Source: Fragilariopsis cylindrus CCMP1102 (taxonomy: Eukaryota; Bacillariophyta; Bacillariophyceae; Bacillariales; Bacillariaceae). From it: a DNA stretch of 30,365 bases. Positions within the stretch are counted from its first letter, which is position 1; each line of letters begins with the position of its first letter. The notes under the pieces are model-generated. The model did not search any database and was not told the origin of the DNA. It saw only the letters and a program-made list of their open reading frames with translations. The DNA lies in the NCBI GenBank assembly GCA_900095095.1, contig FMBT01000351.1, positions 1 to 30,365 of the forward strand, given 5' to 3'. Positions 20,601 through 30,365 of this stretch are shown piece by piece. Both the position numbers and the translations under genes were made by a program.

Positions 20601-23600
20601 TTCACTGCGATAGATGGGTTGTTATCGAAACGAATAGAGTCATGAACGTGGTCCAGATTCAAATCGTTCACTCGGCACCAGTTTAGTGACGACTCGATAT
20701 CACGGGCTCTAGCTTCGGGTGCTTGTCCCTTCTTCACTGGAAGCATGCTGTCAATCTTGGTGAATCCACCAGTGGGATCTTCAGAAAGAAGCTGTCCTTG
20801 TCTAATCCATTCAAGCACATTAGCCGCTTCTTTTTGTCTGTCTTCTGGCGACTTGTGAGAGACTGGAATGGAAGAAAGAGTGCTGAATGCAGGTAAAGAA
20901 CCATCATCATCTAAAAGCTTCACTCCTGTATTCCTGCAATAGTCGAAAATAGATTCAATATCGCGGGCTCTATCTTCGGGTGATTCAGCCTTCTTCGATG
21001 GAAGCATGTTGTCAATCTTGGTGAATTCACCAGTGGGATCTTCAGAAACAGGTCGGCCTAATCTAATCCATTCGAGCACATTTTCGACATCAATCTGTCT
21101 ATCTTCGGGCGACTGATGTGTAATCGGGATAGAAGAAAGAGCGCTGAATGCAGGTAAAGAACCATCATCATCTATAAGGTTCATTCCTTTATTTCTGCAA
21201 TAGTCAAAAACAGATTCAATATCTCGGGCTCTATCTTCAGGTAATTGCCCCTTCTTCACAGGAAGCATGTTGTTAATCTTAGCGAATTCACCGGTAGGAT
21301 CTTCAGAAACAGGTTGTCCTTCTCTAATCCATCCTAGAATATTCTCAGCATCTCTCTTTCTTTCTTTGGGTGACTTGTGCGAAACTGGAATGGAAGAAAG
21401 GGTGCTGAATGTAGGCACAGAGCCATCGCCCGAAATCTGCACTCCTTTATTCCTACAGAAATCAAAAACAGATTCAATATCTCGGGCTCTATCTTCAGGT
21501 GATTGTCCATTCTTCACTGGAAGCCTGTTGGCAATCTTAGCAAATTCACCGGTAGGATCTTCGGAAACAGGTTGTCCCTGTCTAATCCATGCAAGAACGT
21601 TTCCGATATCATTCTGTCTTTCTTCGGGTGACTTGTGCGAAAATGGGATAGAAGAAATAGTGCTGAATGCAGGCACAGAGCCATCATCTAGAAGCTTCAC
21701 TCCTGTATTCCTGCAATAGTCAAAAACAGATTCAATATCTCGGGCTCTATCTTCATGCGATTGTCCCTTCTTCACTGGAAGCTGGTCGTCAATCTTTTTG
21801 AACTCATCAGCTGAATCAGCATCAGCTGGTTTACCACAGCGAATCCATTCAAGCACATTAGCAGCTTCTTTTTGTCTATCTTCTGGCGACTTATGAGAAA
21901 CTGGGATAGAAGAAAGAGTGCTGAATGCAGGCACAGAGCCATCATCGGAAAGCTTCGCTCCTTTATTTCGGCAGTAATCAAAAACGGATTCAATATCTCG
22001 GGCTCTATCTTCAGGTGATTGTCCCTTCTTCACTGGAAGCTGGTCATCAATCTTTTTGAACTCATCAGCTGAATCAACATCAGCTGGTTTACCACAGCGA
22101 ATCCATTCAAGCACATTAGCCGCATCCCTCTTTCTTTCTTCAGGCGACTTGTGAGAGATCGGGATGGAAGAAAGAGTGCTGAATGTAGGCACAGAGCTAT
22201 CATCGTCTGACGGCTTCACTACTGGATTTCTGCAGTAATCTAATGCATTCTCGATACTTATCGCCCTATCTCTTAGATCTTGACCATTCTTTGTCGGCAA
22301 GAGAGAGTCTACTTTACGAAACAGACCAAGAGGATCTTCAGAATGCTTTTTCCCATCGCGTAACCACGTAATGACATTCAGTAAATCTTTTGACCGCTCT
22401 TCAGGAGTGCGAGTGGCTATTGGTATGGAGTCTACCGTGCTGAAATCAGACATTATTTCGTTTGCATCGTGAAGGGGTAGTATTCCTTTGTTTCTAACCC
22501 AATCGATAGCCTTCTCTATCTTCTGCGCACGTTCTCTTGGTTTCTCTCCTTTAACATGCGGAAGCATCATTTCAATCTTCGTAAATTCACCGGTTGGATC
22601 TTCAGAAACAGGCCGTCCTTGTCGGATCCAGTTGAGGACATTTTCAAGATCACGTTGACGTTCTTGTGCGCCTCGAACATGTACAGGAACGGAAGCGAGC
22701 TTATCCAAAGATGGTAAAGGAGTTTCTTCCTCGTCCATGGTCAGTCCTGCCATTCTTAGCCAATCAAGCGTACTTTCGATGTCACTAGCACGTTCTTCGT
22801 CTGTCTGTTTATTCTTCTTTGGAAGCATCTGATCAATTCTTGAAAAATCATTTGAAGGATTACCAATATTATTAGATCTGTTGCGCAAAAAGTCAAGAAT
22901 ATTATCTTGTTCTCTCTTCCTCTCTTCAGGGCTTCGTACTGAAAAAGGAACGGAATTCATCTCAATAGAACCGGGAATGGAATCAATATCAGCAGGTTTG
23001 ACACCGAGAGAGCGACACCAATCGAGAGTACGCTCGATCTCTCTAGCTCTATTCTTAGACGACATTTTCTTCTTTTCTGGTAGGAGATGATCAAGCTTTC
23101 TAAAGACACCTGACGGATCAAGTGCAGAAACTTTGTCCCCCCTTATCCATGACAAAACGTCATTGACATCCTTCTTTCTTTCCTCTGGACTCCGGCGTGA
23201 GATTGGAAGGTTTCCAGTTTTACTCAGTGCTGGGAGTATATCGTCGTCTGTAGAAATGTTATGGTTTCTGGTGTAATCTAATACACCTTCGATATCACGA
23301 GCACGATCCTCTAAAGTTTGTCCAGACTTGTCTGGTAGAAGATTGTTCAATCTCGTGAAATCATCATTTGGATCATTGGTATTATAATCGTCAACTCCGT
23401 TTGTACGTAACCAATTTAACACATTAGTTAGGTCTTTTGATCGTTCCTCGGGTGTGCGTTGAGACATGGGTATCGAATTTACCATTTTGAAGTCAGGAAC
23501 ATCGTCATTAGATAGTACATCATGGTTTGTGTTGCGCCACCAGTCCATCGCGCTTTCAATCTCGCGCGCACGATCATCGATGCTTTGACCCCGCTTTACA

Positions 23601-26600
23601 GGTAACATACCATCCAATTTGCTAAATTCACCTTCAGGGTCAGTAGATTCATCATTCTGTCCCTTACAACGAAGCCAGTTTAAGATATCACTAGCATCTT
23701 TTGATCTTTGTTCGATTGAGCGGCTAGAGACTGGAATAGTAGAAGAGATGGTATCAAACGCTATATCGTGCATGTCTATTGTCGCATTAGCATCTTTTTG
23801 ACGAATCCAATCCAACGATGCCTCAATCTCACGTGCACGATCATCGATGCATTGACCCTGCTTTACAGATAACATATCATCCAACCTTCTAAATTCGCCA
23901 CTTGAATCAAACGCAAAATCATCCTTTCCCTTGTTACGGAGCCAATTTGAAGTATCGGAAAGATCTTTGGAACGTTGTTCTGGACTTCTACCTAGAACAG
24001 GAACGGAGCCAATTTTATTGAAGTTTTCAATGGCATCTTCATCGTGGATCGAAATATTGTTCATCCTACACCAATCAAGAGCGCCCACGATCTCTCTTGC
24101 GCGATCATTTGGGCTCTGACCTTGCTTTATAGGTAGCATAGCATCCAATTTGCGGAATTCACCATTTGCGTCGTACTTCTTCCCTTTCCCTTTATTTCTC
24201 AACCAGTTGAGGGCGTTCTCGAGGTCGATGACATTCTGTTCTGGGCTACTGTTGACTATTTCCATCGTTGGAACCTTATCAAATTCTGGTACGGCGTCAG
24301 CACCATGAGAGCTAACGTCCTTTTGTCTCATCCAGTCTAACGCTCCCTCAATTTCACTAGCACGATCTTCTGAAGACTGTCCTCGTTTCTTGGGTAGCAT
24401 TCCATCTAGTCTTCGGAACTCTCCATTAGGGTCATAGATACCGTCATCATCACCCTTGTTTCGAAGCCAATTCAAGGCATCAGATAAGTCTTTAGATCTC
24501 TGTTCAGGGCTTCTTTTACCTGCATCAAAGGTTGGGGCGCTTTCCGAACCAAGTAGATAATCAGCACCACCAAGACATTTGTTTCGAATCCAATCAGAAG
24601 ACATTTCAATTTCTTTAGCTCTATCCTCTAGGCTTTGTGCTCCATTTTTTGGAAGCAAAGAGTCAAGTTTCTCGAATTCTCCGGTTGAGTCGATTAGATT
24701 ATCATTCTCTCCTTTATTGCGAAGCCAGTTCAGGGCATCCTGTTGGTTCTTGATTCTCTGTTCAGGTGTGCGTTTGGAGATTGGAACAGAACCAAGATTA
24801 GAGAGCTTTTCAATGACACCATCATCTGTTAAAGAAACGCCACTATTGCGAATGTAATCCAAAGCACCCTCAATAGCACGGGCCCTATCTTTCAACTGCT
24901 GAAATTTCTTCTTTGGTAGGAGCTTATCAAGCTTTCTGAAATCGCCGGTAGGGTCATACTTCCTGTCTTTCTTTCCCTTACGTTTAAGCCAGTTCAGTAC
25001 ACCTTCTACATCTTCACTTCTTTGTTCAGGAGAACTGTACGCGGAAAAAACAGATTCAATATTTTCAAATGATGGCATCTCTTCATCTCCGTCAGCATTT
25101 TCAGAGCTTCTGATCCAATCTAGACAAGCCTCAATCTGTCGTGCGCGATCATCGACTGTTTGATCATGCTTCTTGGGTAGCACACCATCTAGTCTTTGGA
25201 ACTCTCCATTAGGGTCATAGATATCGTCATCATCGCCCTTGTTTCGAAGCCAATTCATGGTGTCTTTCAAATCTGTACGTCTTTGCTCGGGTGTTCGGGC
25301 CGAGACTGGAAAGAATCCTAGATCACTATATTTGTCAACGATGTCATCGTCGTCAGGAGATACACCGTTTGAACGTAAAAAGTCCAACGCTCCTTAATAT
25401 CAAATGCAAAAAACGAAACATAAGTCAGGAATATGAGAACATAAGGATAGGACTTATTGAGATGTAACAATCTCCAATCGTTATCTATAGTACTGGTTAA
25501 ATAAGACAGAGACAGTACATATATTTCGTATATCTTACCTTCAATTTCACGGGCTCTTTCTTCTGGGGTTTGACCACGCTTCTTCGGTAGCAGTTTGTCT
25601 AACTTGCGAAAGTCCCCAGTTGGATCATATTTCTTACTTTTGCCTTTACCCTTCCTTATCCATTTAATAGAATTTTCAAGATCCTTAAGCCGCTGTTCTG
25701 GGCTACTTTTAGCAATTGAAGTTGACGGGAACTGGATGAAACTACTTGGAAAATCATAGTCACCATCGTCACCACCGGCATTGCCTTGCTCTCGAATCCA
25801 ATCCAAGGCACCCTCGATTGCCTTTGCACGATCTTCAAGAGTCTGGTCACGTTTCATTGGAAGAAAACCATTCAATTTAGAGAAGTCTCCTGTAAGATCA
25901 AGATTTTCAACAGTTTTGCCCTTGTTCCGAAGCCAGTTCAATGCGTCAGACATGTCTTTGGAACGCTGTTCGGGGGATCGCTTGGGGATTTCGGTCATAG
26001 TTGGAACATTCATTGATTTTGAGTCATAGGTTTCATCCGTTGGATTCAACCCCCTTTGACGCATCCATTCCAAGGCATTAGCAAGCGCTTGGGCTCTTTC
26101 CTCAAGCGGTTGACCTTTTTGGACGGGTAACGATGATTGAAGCTTTTGGAAGACACCCGATGGATCCAAAGTATCGTCATTGGAACTGTTACGGAGAAAG
26201 TTCAGTATATTGTTGACATCATTCGGAGAGGATGAGCCAGAGGAACGGCGACCAATTGCTGCAGATCCAACTTCGTCGAATCGAGGGATAGATTCGTCGT
26301 TGAGACTATCGATATCTATGCCATTAGATCTCAACCAATTTAGAGAATTTTCCATTTCTTTAGCGCGTTCCGACTCAGACATACCAGCATTGGTTGCGGG
26401 GAGCAATCTTTGGATCTTATCGAAGACAGAATCATCAGTGCCTCCGTGCTCTCCTTGCCGTAACCAGCCTAGAGCATCTACCAAGTCCTTCTCTCTGTCT
26501 TCCGGAGATCTATGAACTATCGACTCAGTACCAATCTTGCCAAAAGATGACGAGCCGTCGTCGTCACCAGAAACATTAACTCCATTAGTACGCAACCAAG

Positions 26601-29600
26601 CAAGTGCGTTAACCATATCGGTTGCTCTATCTTGCTCTGTCTGACCTTCACGTAATGGAAGTAAACCATCCAGCTTAGAAAACGCGTTACCACCCTTGTT
26701 GTCCTTGTCGTCATCGGTGCTGCGAATCCAGCTGAGCGCATTTTTCGTGTCACGGTCTTTCTCATACACAGATCTCAATCCCATGGGAATTACTCCAAGT
26801 TTGTTGAAGGATGAGACATCCGTATCATCATCATCAAGATCAAGACCCTTGGAGCGTAACCAGTTCAATGCATCTTCCATCTCTTTCGCTCTATCACCAA
26901 CAGATTGCCCCTCTTTCTTCGGCAATAGTATATCCATTTTTTGGAATTTTTTAGACTCGGCGTTGTCGACATCCGAATTTCGCAACCAGTTCAAGGCATC
27001 TTGCGTTTCATTCATTCGTTCTTCTCCAGACTTCGGCGTAAAATCGCCAACGGCAAACTTTTGAAAATCGAGGTCAGACCCATCTCCATCTCCATCTTTA
27101 TTTCGCAGCCAGCTAAGCGCCTTGGCCATCGCATCCGCCTGTTCCTGTTCTTTTGTCTTCGGTACACTTCCAAAATAGTCTGAAGGATCATCCAAATCAA
27201 GATTGTTTAGGTCTTTATCACGGAGCCAATCAAGTGCACGTGTCATTTCTTTTGCTGTTCCTTCAGAATTGACTCGTTCAGAGTCAATCGAGCCATATCG
27301 GCTTAAATGACTAGAGAAATCTGGTGCATCGTCTTCGAATGGAACGTCGTTTGAGCGCATCCAATCTAGTGCCCTACTCATTTGTTCAGCTTTTTGCTGT
27401 TCCTTTGATCGAGGTTGAGAGCCGAAGCTACCAATTGCTGAAAACTTGTTCTCGTCATCTTTGCTGAGCGATTCGGGGTGCTTTTCTCGTAGCCAATTTA
27501 GTGCATCATCGAGCCCTTTACTTTCCTGACCATCAGCGCCAACAGGAGAGAACGTACCAATGCCCGCAGACTTAAATTCTTCCCCATCAACGGGAGCTTC
27601 GACGACACCATCACGCAACCAGTCAAGAGCCTTCGCCATATCAGCAGCCGTCTTTTGCTCCTTGTTCTTTTTCGCGATGCTAGCAAATGACAAATCGTTA
27701 TCGGTTTGATCTTCTTCGTTACCTGTTGGAACGGTCTCTTTCTCTTGCTTGCGAAGCCAATCCAACGCACTTGGAAGCGAGCCACCACCACCCGTATCGA
27801 TATTCTTGAAAGAAGCAACGGAACCAACACCAAGGGATATGTCGTCATCAATGTCATCAGCAGTATCATTAGATTTTAGCCAATTGAGTGCATTTGCCAT
27901 TTCTGCAGCCTTCTTCTGTTCTGCAGTCACCGGTCCTGTTGCATCAGCTGCCTTCAGAGCCTGTCGCTTTTTGAGCCAATCCAATGCTCCTCCAAATCCC
28001 GACTCTTGGATGGAATCTTTAGCTCCTGACTTCTCAATGACGTCATCAACCTTTCTAAAGCTATCGACGGTTTCATCGTCAACATCGGTCTTTGAGCGTA
28101 GCCAGTTTCAGCGCGCTTTCCATAGAAGTTACCCCACCGGAATCGCCGCTCTTAGGCATAAGAGAGTCAATCTTCTTAAAGGATGCTAGAGACATGGCAA
28201 CCGAAATGTCGTCATCAAAGTCGAGCTCTGCATCGTTACTGTTAATCCAATCCAAGGCGCTAGCCATTTCACTGGCTCGCTTTTGTTCTTCTGTAAAAAC
28301 CCCGGATAATTGTGGAGCTGCATCAGATTCAGGTTTGCTCGTTCCAAGAATATTCAACGACTCGCTGATCTCACCAACATTTTGACTTCTGAACCAATCA
28401 AGATTGGCATCGGTGCCTGGTTCCATATCAGGATGGGCAAGCTCATTCCATCTCTGCGCAAAATTCTCAAGCTTACCATCTTATCTTCTTCTACAGGACT
28501 TGAATCTTCGTCCAACTCAAATCATTTCGCCTCCACCAGTCCTAAAGCATCTTCTATCTCTCGTGCAACAACCTTTGGCTTGCGATTCTTTTTTCCCCAG
28601 GCATGGAATAGTTCACGTATGTCTTCAACCTTTTTGTCTTCACACTATCAAGATCAAAATTCTTGTTCTTCTTCCGCATCCAACGAAAGAGGTCAGCGAT
28701 TTCCTTCACAACTGCACTTTGTGCTTACGAGGCATGTTTAGTCTTGCGCCAGAGCTGAGCTAGACGCTTGGCCTTTTCAAACACTTCAGCATCTTCGAGA
28801 TCTTGGTCTATCTCAAGGCTATTTCCTTCACGTTCCCACCAACCAACACCATCGTTCAAATCTTTGGCCGTTTGGTTGACTTTACTAGCAGGAAGGTGAT
28901 CGAACCCAGTTTTTAGACATACCCAGGTCACTGTGCCAATCCGCAGTGTATCAGTAACCATTTGTGTCGCATCATCGTAGGAACTGTATTCAAACTCTCT
29001 TCAATGACATCATATTCCTTGCCAGTCTTCTTCCACCAATTCATTGCATTAATCATTTCTTTGACAGTCTGTTCGCCTCGACCTCTGAAATGTTACTAGC
29101 GTTCGTTCGTCGCCATTCCAGCATGATTTCACGAAGTTTCAACAGGACTTCACGTTGCGAAGATTTGACATCAAGTGATCCAACATCAAATACTTTCCCA
29201 TGACTGCGCCACAAATCAATAACATCTTGAATTTCCTTGCATGATTTCTTAGTTCTTGTCCACGTCATGGTGTTTTCGGCACCACGTGGATCCCACTTCT
29301 CCATCATTATCTTTACCTTTTCTGCCGAATATACGTCCGCAGGACGCTTAAAATCAGGAATATCGTCTTCTTCACAATTAGAACGCCACAGATCTAGTGC
29401 ACCTTCAATCTCCTTAGCGATAGCTTCCCCTTCTACGGGTACGGAAATCTCACTGGATTCGGCCCCAATTGCGCGCCAATCGATCATGGCTTGTTGTAAT
29501 TTCTTGAACTTGGCACCTTCCTCACCTTCGAATTGGTCAAATATCTCTGGCTTGTAGTGATTACGTCTAAAATAGATGAGAGAATCAGCAATCTCTTTGA

Positions 29601-30365
29601 GCTGTTCTGGTGCAGGGTCGACCTTACAACCCCACAATGTCAAGAGTCCTTGAGCTTTTTTAAACTTGGCCACATCTGCTCCGGACGCCGTCTTGAAGTC
29701 CTGGATTTGATTACCATCGGTTTGGTACCACGACATGATATTATTCATTTCCAACGCCGAGCGTTGCATTTCGTTCGCATCTAGGGAATCACGGTGAAGG
29801 TGTAACAAGGCATGTTTGGTTTTTTTCATTGTATCCGCAACATGGGGTTCGAGTTGATCAAACGGCGTGTCTTTGTGCTTGGCCCAAAGCTTCAATGCCG
29901 CCTTCATTTGCTTGTTACGAGAATCAAATTTATCACCTTCCTTCAGCCCAAACAAGGCAAGCATATCCTTTGCCTTGCGAAACATCTCGTCGTCTTCATT
30001 GGTGGCTGTCAATGGATCAAACGTATTGGCATTGAGTCGCCACCATCGTAGAGCCTCCTCCATTTCGGATGCTGAATTATCTTGGCTGAATTTCCAATCG
30101 AGAACTAAGGCCTTGGTACGGTTAATGGCTGCCGAATTATAACGCGGATCTTTCGGATCGAAGTATCCATTCAAACCATACCCAAACACCCCTGGAGGTC
30201 CTTCGTACGGCGTTCTGCCTCTTCAAGGTTATTGCGTGGATCGAACGATTCCCACTTTTGTTTAGGCGAATCCTTTAGTTCCCATCGACCAAATAGTGCA
30301 TTGACCTTCAAAAAAGTGGACTGATCATGCTCAAATTCTGCTAAGTTCTCTCCGTAGGTTGTGTA
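13521..30365 (-). CDS. giant repeat protein with membrane segment and LRR ectodomain (5' end outside window)
   Basis: One minus-strand gene with coding blocks 25539-30365 (truncated by the window), 17849-25392 and 13521-17671, about 5,500 codons. N to C: Trp-rich helical modules; about 44-residue modules with SPExR...LxWxR, often paired as 89-residue units; 43-residue Pro-rich modules with RPGDVKSVPRDG and IPGIPDED; an acidic stretch; one membrane segment; a diatom-type LRR ectodomain with a Cys-rich tail. Two GT-AG introns fall inside repeats, and splicing restores the repeat pattern across each junction, which is strong evidence for a single gene. No enzymatic motif is visible in the part seen. 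The reading frame is interrupted at about 16.5 kb, 28.1 kb and repeatedly from 28.4 to 30.2 kb. Function unknown; surface receptor or adhesion/scaffold roles are guesses. Confidence 0.8.
13598..14180 (-). other. leucine-rich repeat domain, about seven repeats
   Basis: Repeats of about 24 residues with the plant-type pattern LxxLxLxxNxFxGxLPxxL, for example GLQGTLPSEL, LITGTFPPEF, QFSGEMPAYL, KFEGTLPQDI, KFSGTLPANL, DFTGTIPSSI and MFTGSIPLSL. Such domains bind ligands, usually outside the cell. Confidence 0.9.
14181..14450 (-). other. diatom-type LRR N-terminal cap
   Basis: Contains the series SKARDWLRTGED...IRQRYAMTVFF...GGEWLENDMWLS...HECDWYNM...DPCN. The order QRYA, GG.W, WLS and CDW matches the cap that precedes LRRs in many diatom and other stramenopile proteins. 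Two Cys pairs (around PCVNDPAC and HECDW/DPCN) may form disulfides, which fits an extracytoplasmic position. Confidence 0.75.
14589..14654 (-). other. predicted single membrane segment
   Basis: A 22-residue uncharged Ala/Gly/Leu-rich stretch (VPLAAWSMLALGAVAGAGAA and two more residues) between an acidic N-side flank (EYEEDDEE) and a neutral Pro/Thr/Ser-rich C-side flank. It contains small-xxx-small spacing (G...G, A...A), a pattern found in helix-helix packing. Hydrophobicity is moderate, so membrane insertion is likely but not certain. Confidence 0.7.
14848..14901 (-). repeat. two 27-bp direct repeats (DMDWSANKP)
   Basis: Two adjacent identical 27-bp units, each coding for nine residues (DMDWSANKP). 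They lie in the acidic juxtamembrane region. Confidence 0.85.
15186..15830 (-). repeat. five near-identical 129-bp tandem repeats (43 residues)
   Basis: The + strand mark gggtctat (one copy ggtctat) recurs at 15186, 15315, 15444, 15573, 15702 and 15831, exactly 129 bp apart. Each unit codes for RPGDVKSVPRDGKPKNEDHP followed by ESIWQRTPNSNIPGIPDED. Copies differ at only a few bases (for example tcatcagg versus tcatcggg, and one copy coding VPLDGK instead of VPRDGK). More diverged copies of the same module continue on both sides, to about 15,100 and 16,750. Confidence 0.95.
15831..16760 (-). repeat. diverged 43-residue Pro-rich modules
   Basis: Further copies of the RPGDVKSVPRDG / W-x-R / PNxxIPG module with more divergence, including LNSIPRDRSP, LNSIPKTRQP and LNSIPRSRAP variants. 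They form a bridge between the 129-bp array and the helical modules upstream in the protein. Confidence 0.8.
16484..16507 (-). other. one-base frameshift in giant gene
   Basis: In the sister module copies the + strand reads gggtctattgtaaacatcat (16220s) or gggtctatcaaaaacgtcat (16350s). Here it reads gggtctattataacatcat, one base shorter. The encoded frame changes from EDDV...to a stop after DPVT, while the next frame resumes at DVKSVPRDG. Confidence 0.85.
17672..17848 (-). other. giant gene intron (3'-most)
   Basis: 177-bp phase-0 GT-AG intron, donor GTAAGATCG after TTSQ, acceptor TTAATATAG before LFPSNQ. Joining yields GEFKTTSQ-LFPSNQNQTPEEK, which matches the GEFxKIDxMLPxKxxQSPEDR pattern of neighbouring modules. 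It contains a CA repeat near 17800-17816. Confidence 0.85.
17849..25392 (-). CDS. central coding exon of giant gene: helical W-x-R modules
   Basis: A 7.5-kb uninterrupted coding exon of about 2,515 residues. It is made almost wholly of alternating modules of about 44 residues: type A, QSPEDRARDIExxxDxxR, and type B, SIPVxxRSPEDRxKDxxNVLxWIRxGxP followed by DPTGEFxKID. A plus B gives an 89-residue, 267-bp unit. Predicted helices carry a conserved Trp/Tyr and Arg; linkers are rich in Asp, Pro and Gly. No Cys clusters, signal peptide or catalytic motif are seen. The long open frame with selected spacing shows it is under coding constraint. The structural class is inferred from the pattern only. 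Confidence 0.88.
18283..19860 (-). repeat. six near-identical 267-bp tandem repeats (89 residues)
   Basis: The + strand mark tttgatcaattgcagcaaat recurs at 18369, 18636, 18903, 19170, 19437 and 19704, exactly 267 bp apart. Each unit encodes EWIREGxPSN, TPTNEFAAIDQMLPPK, QSPEDRASDVEGVLNWMRSN and a KFDKLPSIPVNKR linker. Copies are almost identical in DNA and differ by a small set of shared variants. Confidence 0.95.
20860..22250 (-). repeat. second, more diverged 267-270-bp repeat block
   Basis: Consecutive 89-90-residue units with DRARDIESVFDYCRN(K/T)G, then (S/V)PxFS(T/A)LSSIP(V/I)(S/T)H(K/Q)SPE, then EWIR or AWIR. They are clearly related to the 18.3-19.9 kb units but diverged in sequence, and carry a Cys in the first helix (DYCRN) instead of Met. 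Confidence 0.85.
25393..25538 (-). other. giant gene intron (second)
   Basis: 146-bp phase-1 GT-AG intron, donor GTAAGATATACG after REIE, acceptor GATATTAAG. Joining gives REIE-GALDFLRSNG, exactly the A-type module pattern. Confidence 0.85.
25539..28106 (-). CDS. giant gene exon: ALDWLR modules (intact part)
   Basis: About 855 codons of modules with the core (E/D)(M/A)xxALxWLRxxx, separated by acidic linkers. Toward the C-terminal side they gain the GQxxxDRAxxME and RSPEDREKD signatures of the central exon; toward the N-terminal side they are simpler, as EQxKAxxMxxALDWLR. This gradient suggests the module family changed along the gene. The frame is lost at about 28,105-28,107, where the + strand reads gccagtttca instead of gccagttca, one base too many, before the WLRSK of that module. 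Confidence 0.85.
28079..28426 (-). CDS. giant gene fragment upstream of the 28.1-kb frameshift
   Basis: Frame of 115 codons (MEPGTDANLDWFRSQNVGE to TSMESALKL) carrying two more modules, NLDWFRSQ and ASALDWINSND. Ignoring the extra base at about 28,106, it joins the next exon part as MESALNWLRSK. The ATG at 28426 could be a start if everything upstream is dead, but the modules clearly continue past it. Confidence 0.7.
   Translation of the reverse strand: MEPGTDANLDWFRSQNVGEISESLNILGTSKPESDAAPQLSGVFTEEQKRASEMASALDWINSNDAELDFDDDISVAMSLASFKKIDSLMPKSGDSGGVTSMESALKLATLKDRC
28427..30365 (-). pseudogene. frame-disrupted 5' part of giant gene
   Basis: Recognisable protein modules continue to the window edge but in changing frames: FRWMRKKN, HAWGKKNRKP and WWRRND (28.5-28.7 kb), GVGWWEREGN (28725-28961), NAMNWWKKTGKEYD (about 29.0 kb), and a 378-codon frame at 29053-30189 with EALRWWRLN, LKLWAKHK, MSWYQTDGN, LDLWRSNCEED and VIDLWRSHG. 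Disruptions: at least three indels between 28.46 and 28.65 kb, an in-frame TAA at 28725-28727, and single shifts near 28,980, 29,070 and 30,195. The last ~170 bp again code in frame (QKWESFDPRNNLEEAERR). No splice sites of plausible spacing explain them. Either real decay or local assembly error; typed as pseudogene only for the broken part. Confidence 0.6.

Noticed and set aside
28725-28961. Separate small gene of 78 residues
   Set aside because: The protein is a piece of the giant gene module series; coding resumes in the same frame directly after its TAA, so it is a fragment.

Overview
The window is nuclear DNA of a eukaryote, most likely a pennate diatom (a relative of Pseudo-nitzschia or Fragilariopsis). 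The reasons are short GT-AG introns, a linker histone H1, an exocyst Sec10, a gamma-secretase PEN2, an ornithine cyclodeaminase, and a C-terminal ectodomain of the stramenopile/diatom leucine-rich-repeat type. That ectodomain has a QRYA...W...CDWY cap, plant-like LRRs and a terminal Cys cluster. The species is an inference; the eukaryotic gene structure is read directly.

Layout, left to right. 316-1980 (+) is a class-3 lipase full of pure triplet repeats; its last codons and 3' flank are tandemly duplicated. 2892-3566 (-) is PEN2 in two exons. 4058-4985 (-) is linker histone H1 in two exons. A 1.2 kb divergent spacer holds a TC-rich block and a G16 run. 6226-10179 (+) is the exocyst subunit Sec10/EXOC5 in three exons. 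10748-13015 (+) is ornithine cyclodeaminase/mu-crystallin, best modelled with eight exons, one of them only 8 nt. These five genes are ordinary cellular functions (lipid hydrolysis, intramembrane proteolysis, chromatin, exocytosis, ornithine/proline metabolism) and do not form a pathway.

The right half (13521-30365, -) is one enormous gene that runs off the window edge. From its C-terminus back it encodes a Cys-rich tail, about seven LRRs with a diatom-type cap, one Ala/Gly-rich membrane segment, an acidic stretch, and 43-residue Pro-rich modules. Before these come several kilobases of about 44-residue modules built on the pattern SPExR...LxWxR, often paired as 89-residue units. Two introns (17672-17848 and 25393-25538) interrupt the repeats, and splicing restores the repeat register exactly. 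About 5,500 codons lie inside the window. Six near-identical 267-bp copies and five near-identical 129-bp copies show recent tandem amplification.

This gene is the best candidate for an undescribed system: a giant single-pass LRR protein whose N-terminal side is a long array of Trp-anchored modules. Its reading frame is broken by a one-base deletion near 16.5 kb, a one-base insertion near 28.1 kb, and a cluster of indels plus an in-frame TAA between 28.4 and 30.2 kb. Whether these are assembly errors or real decay cannot be decided from the sequence alone.
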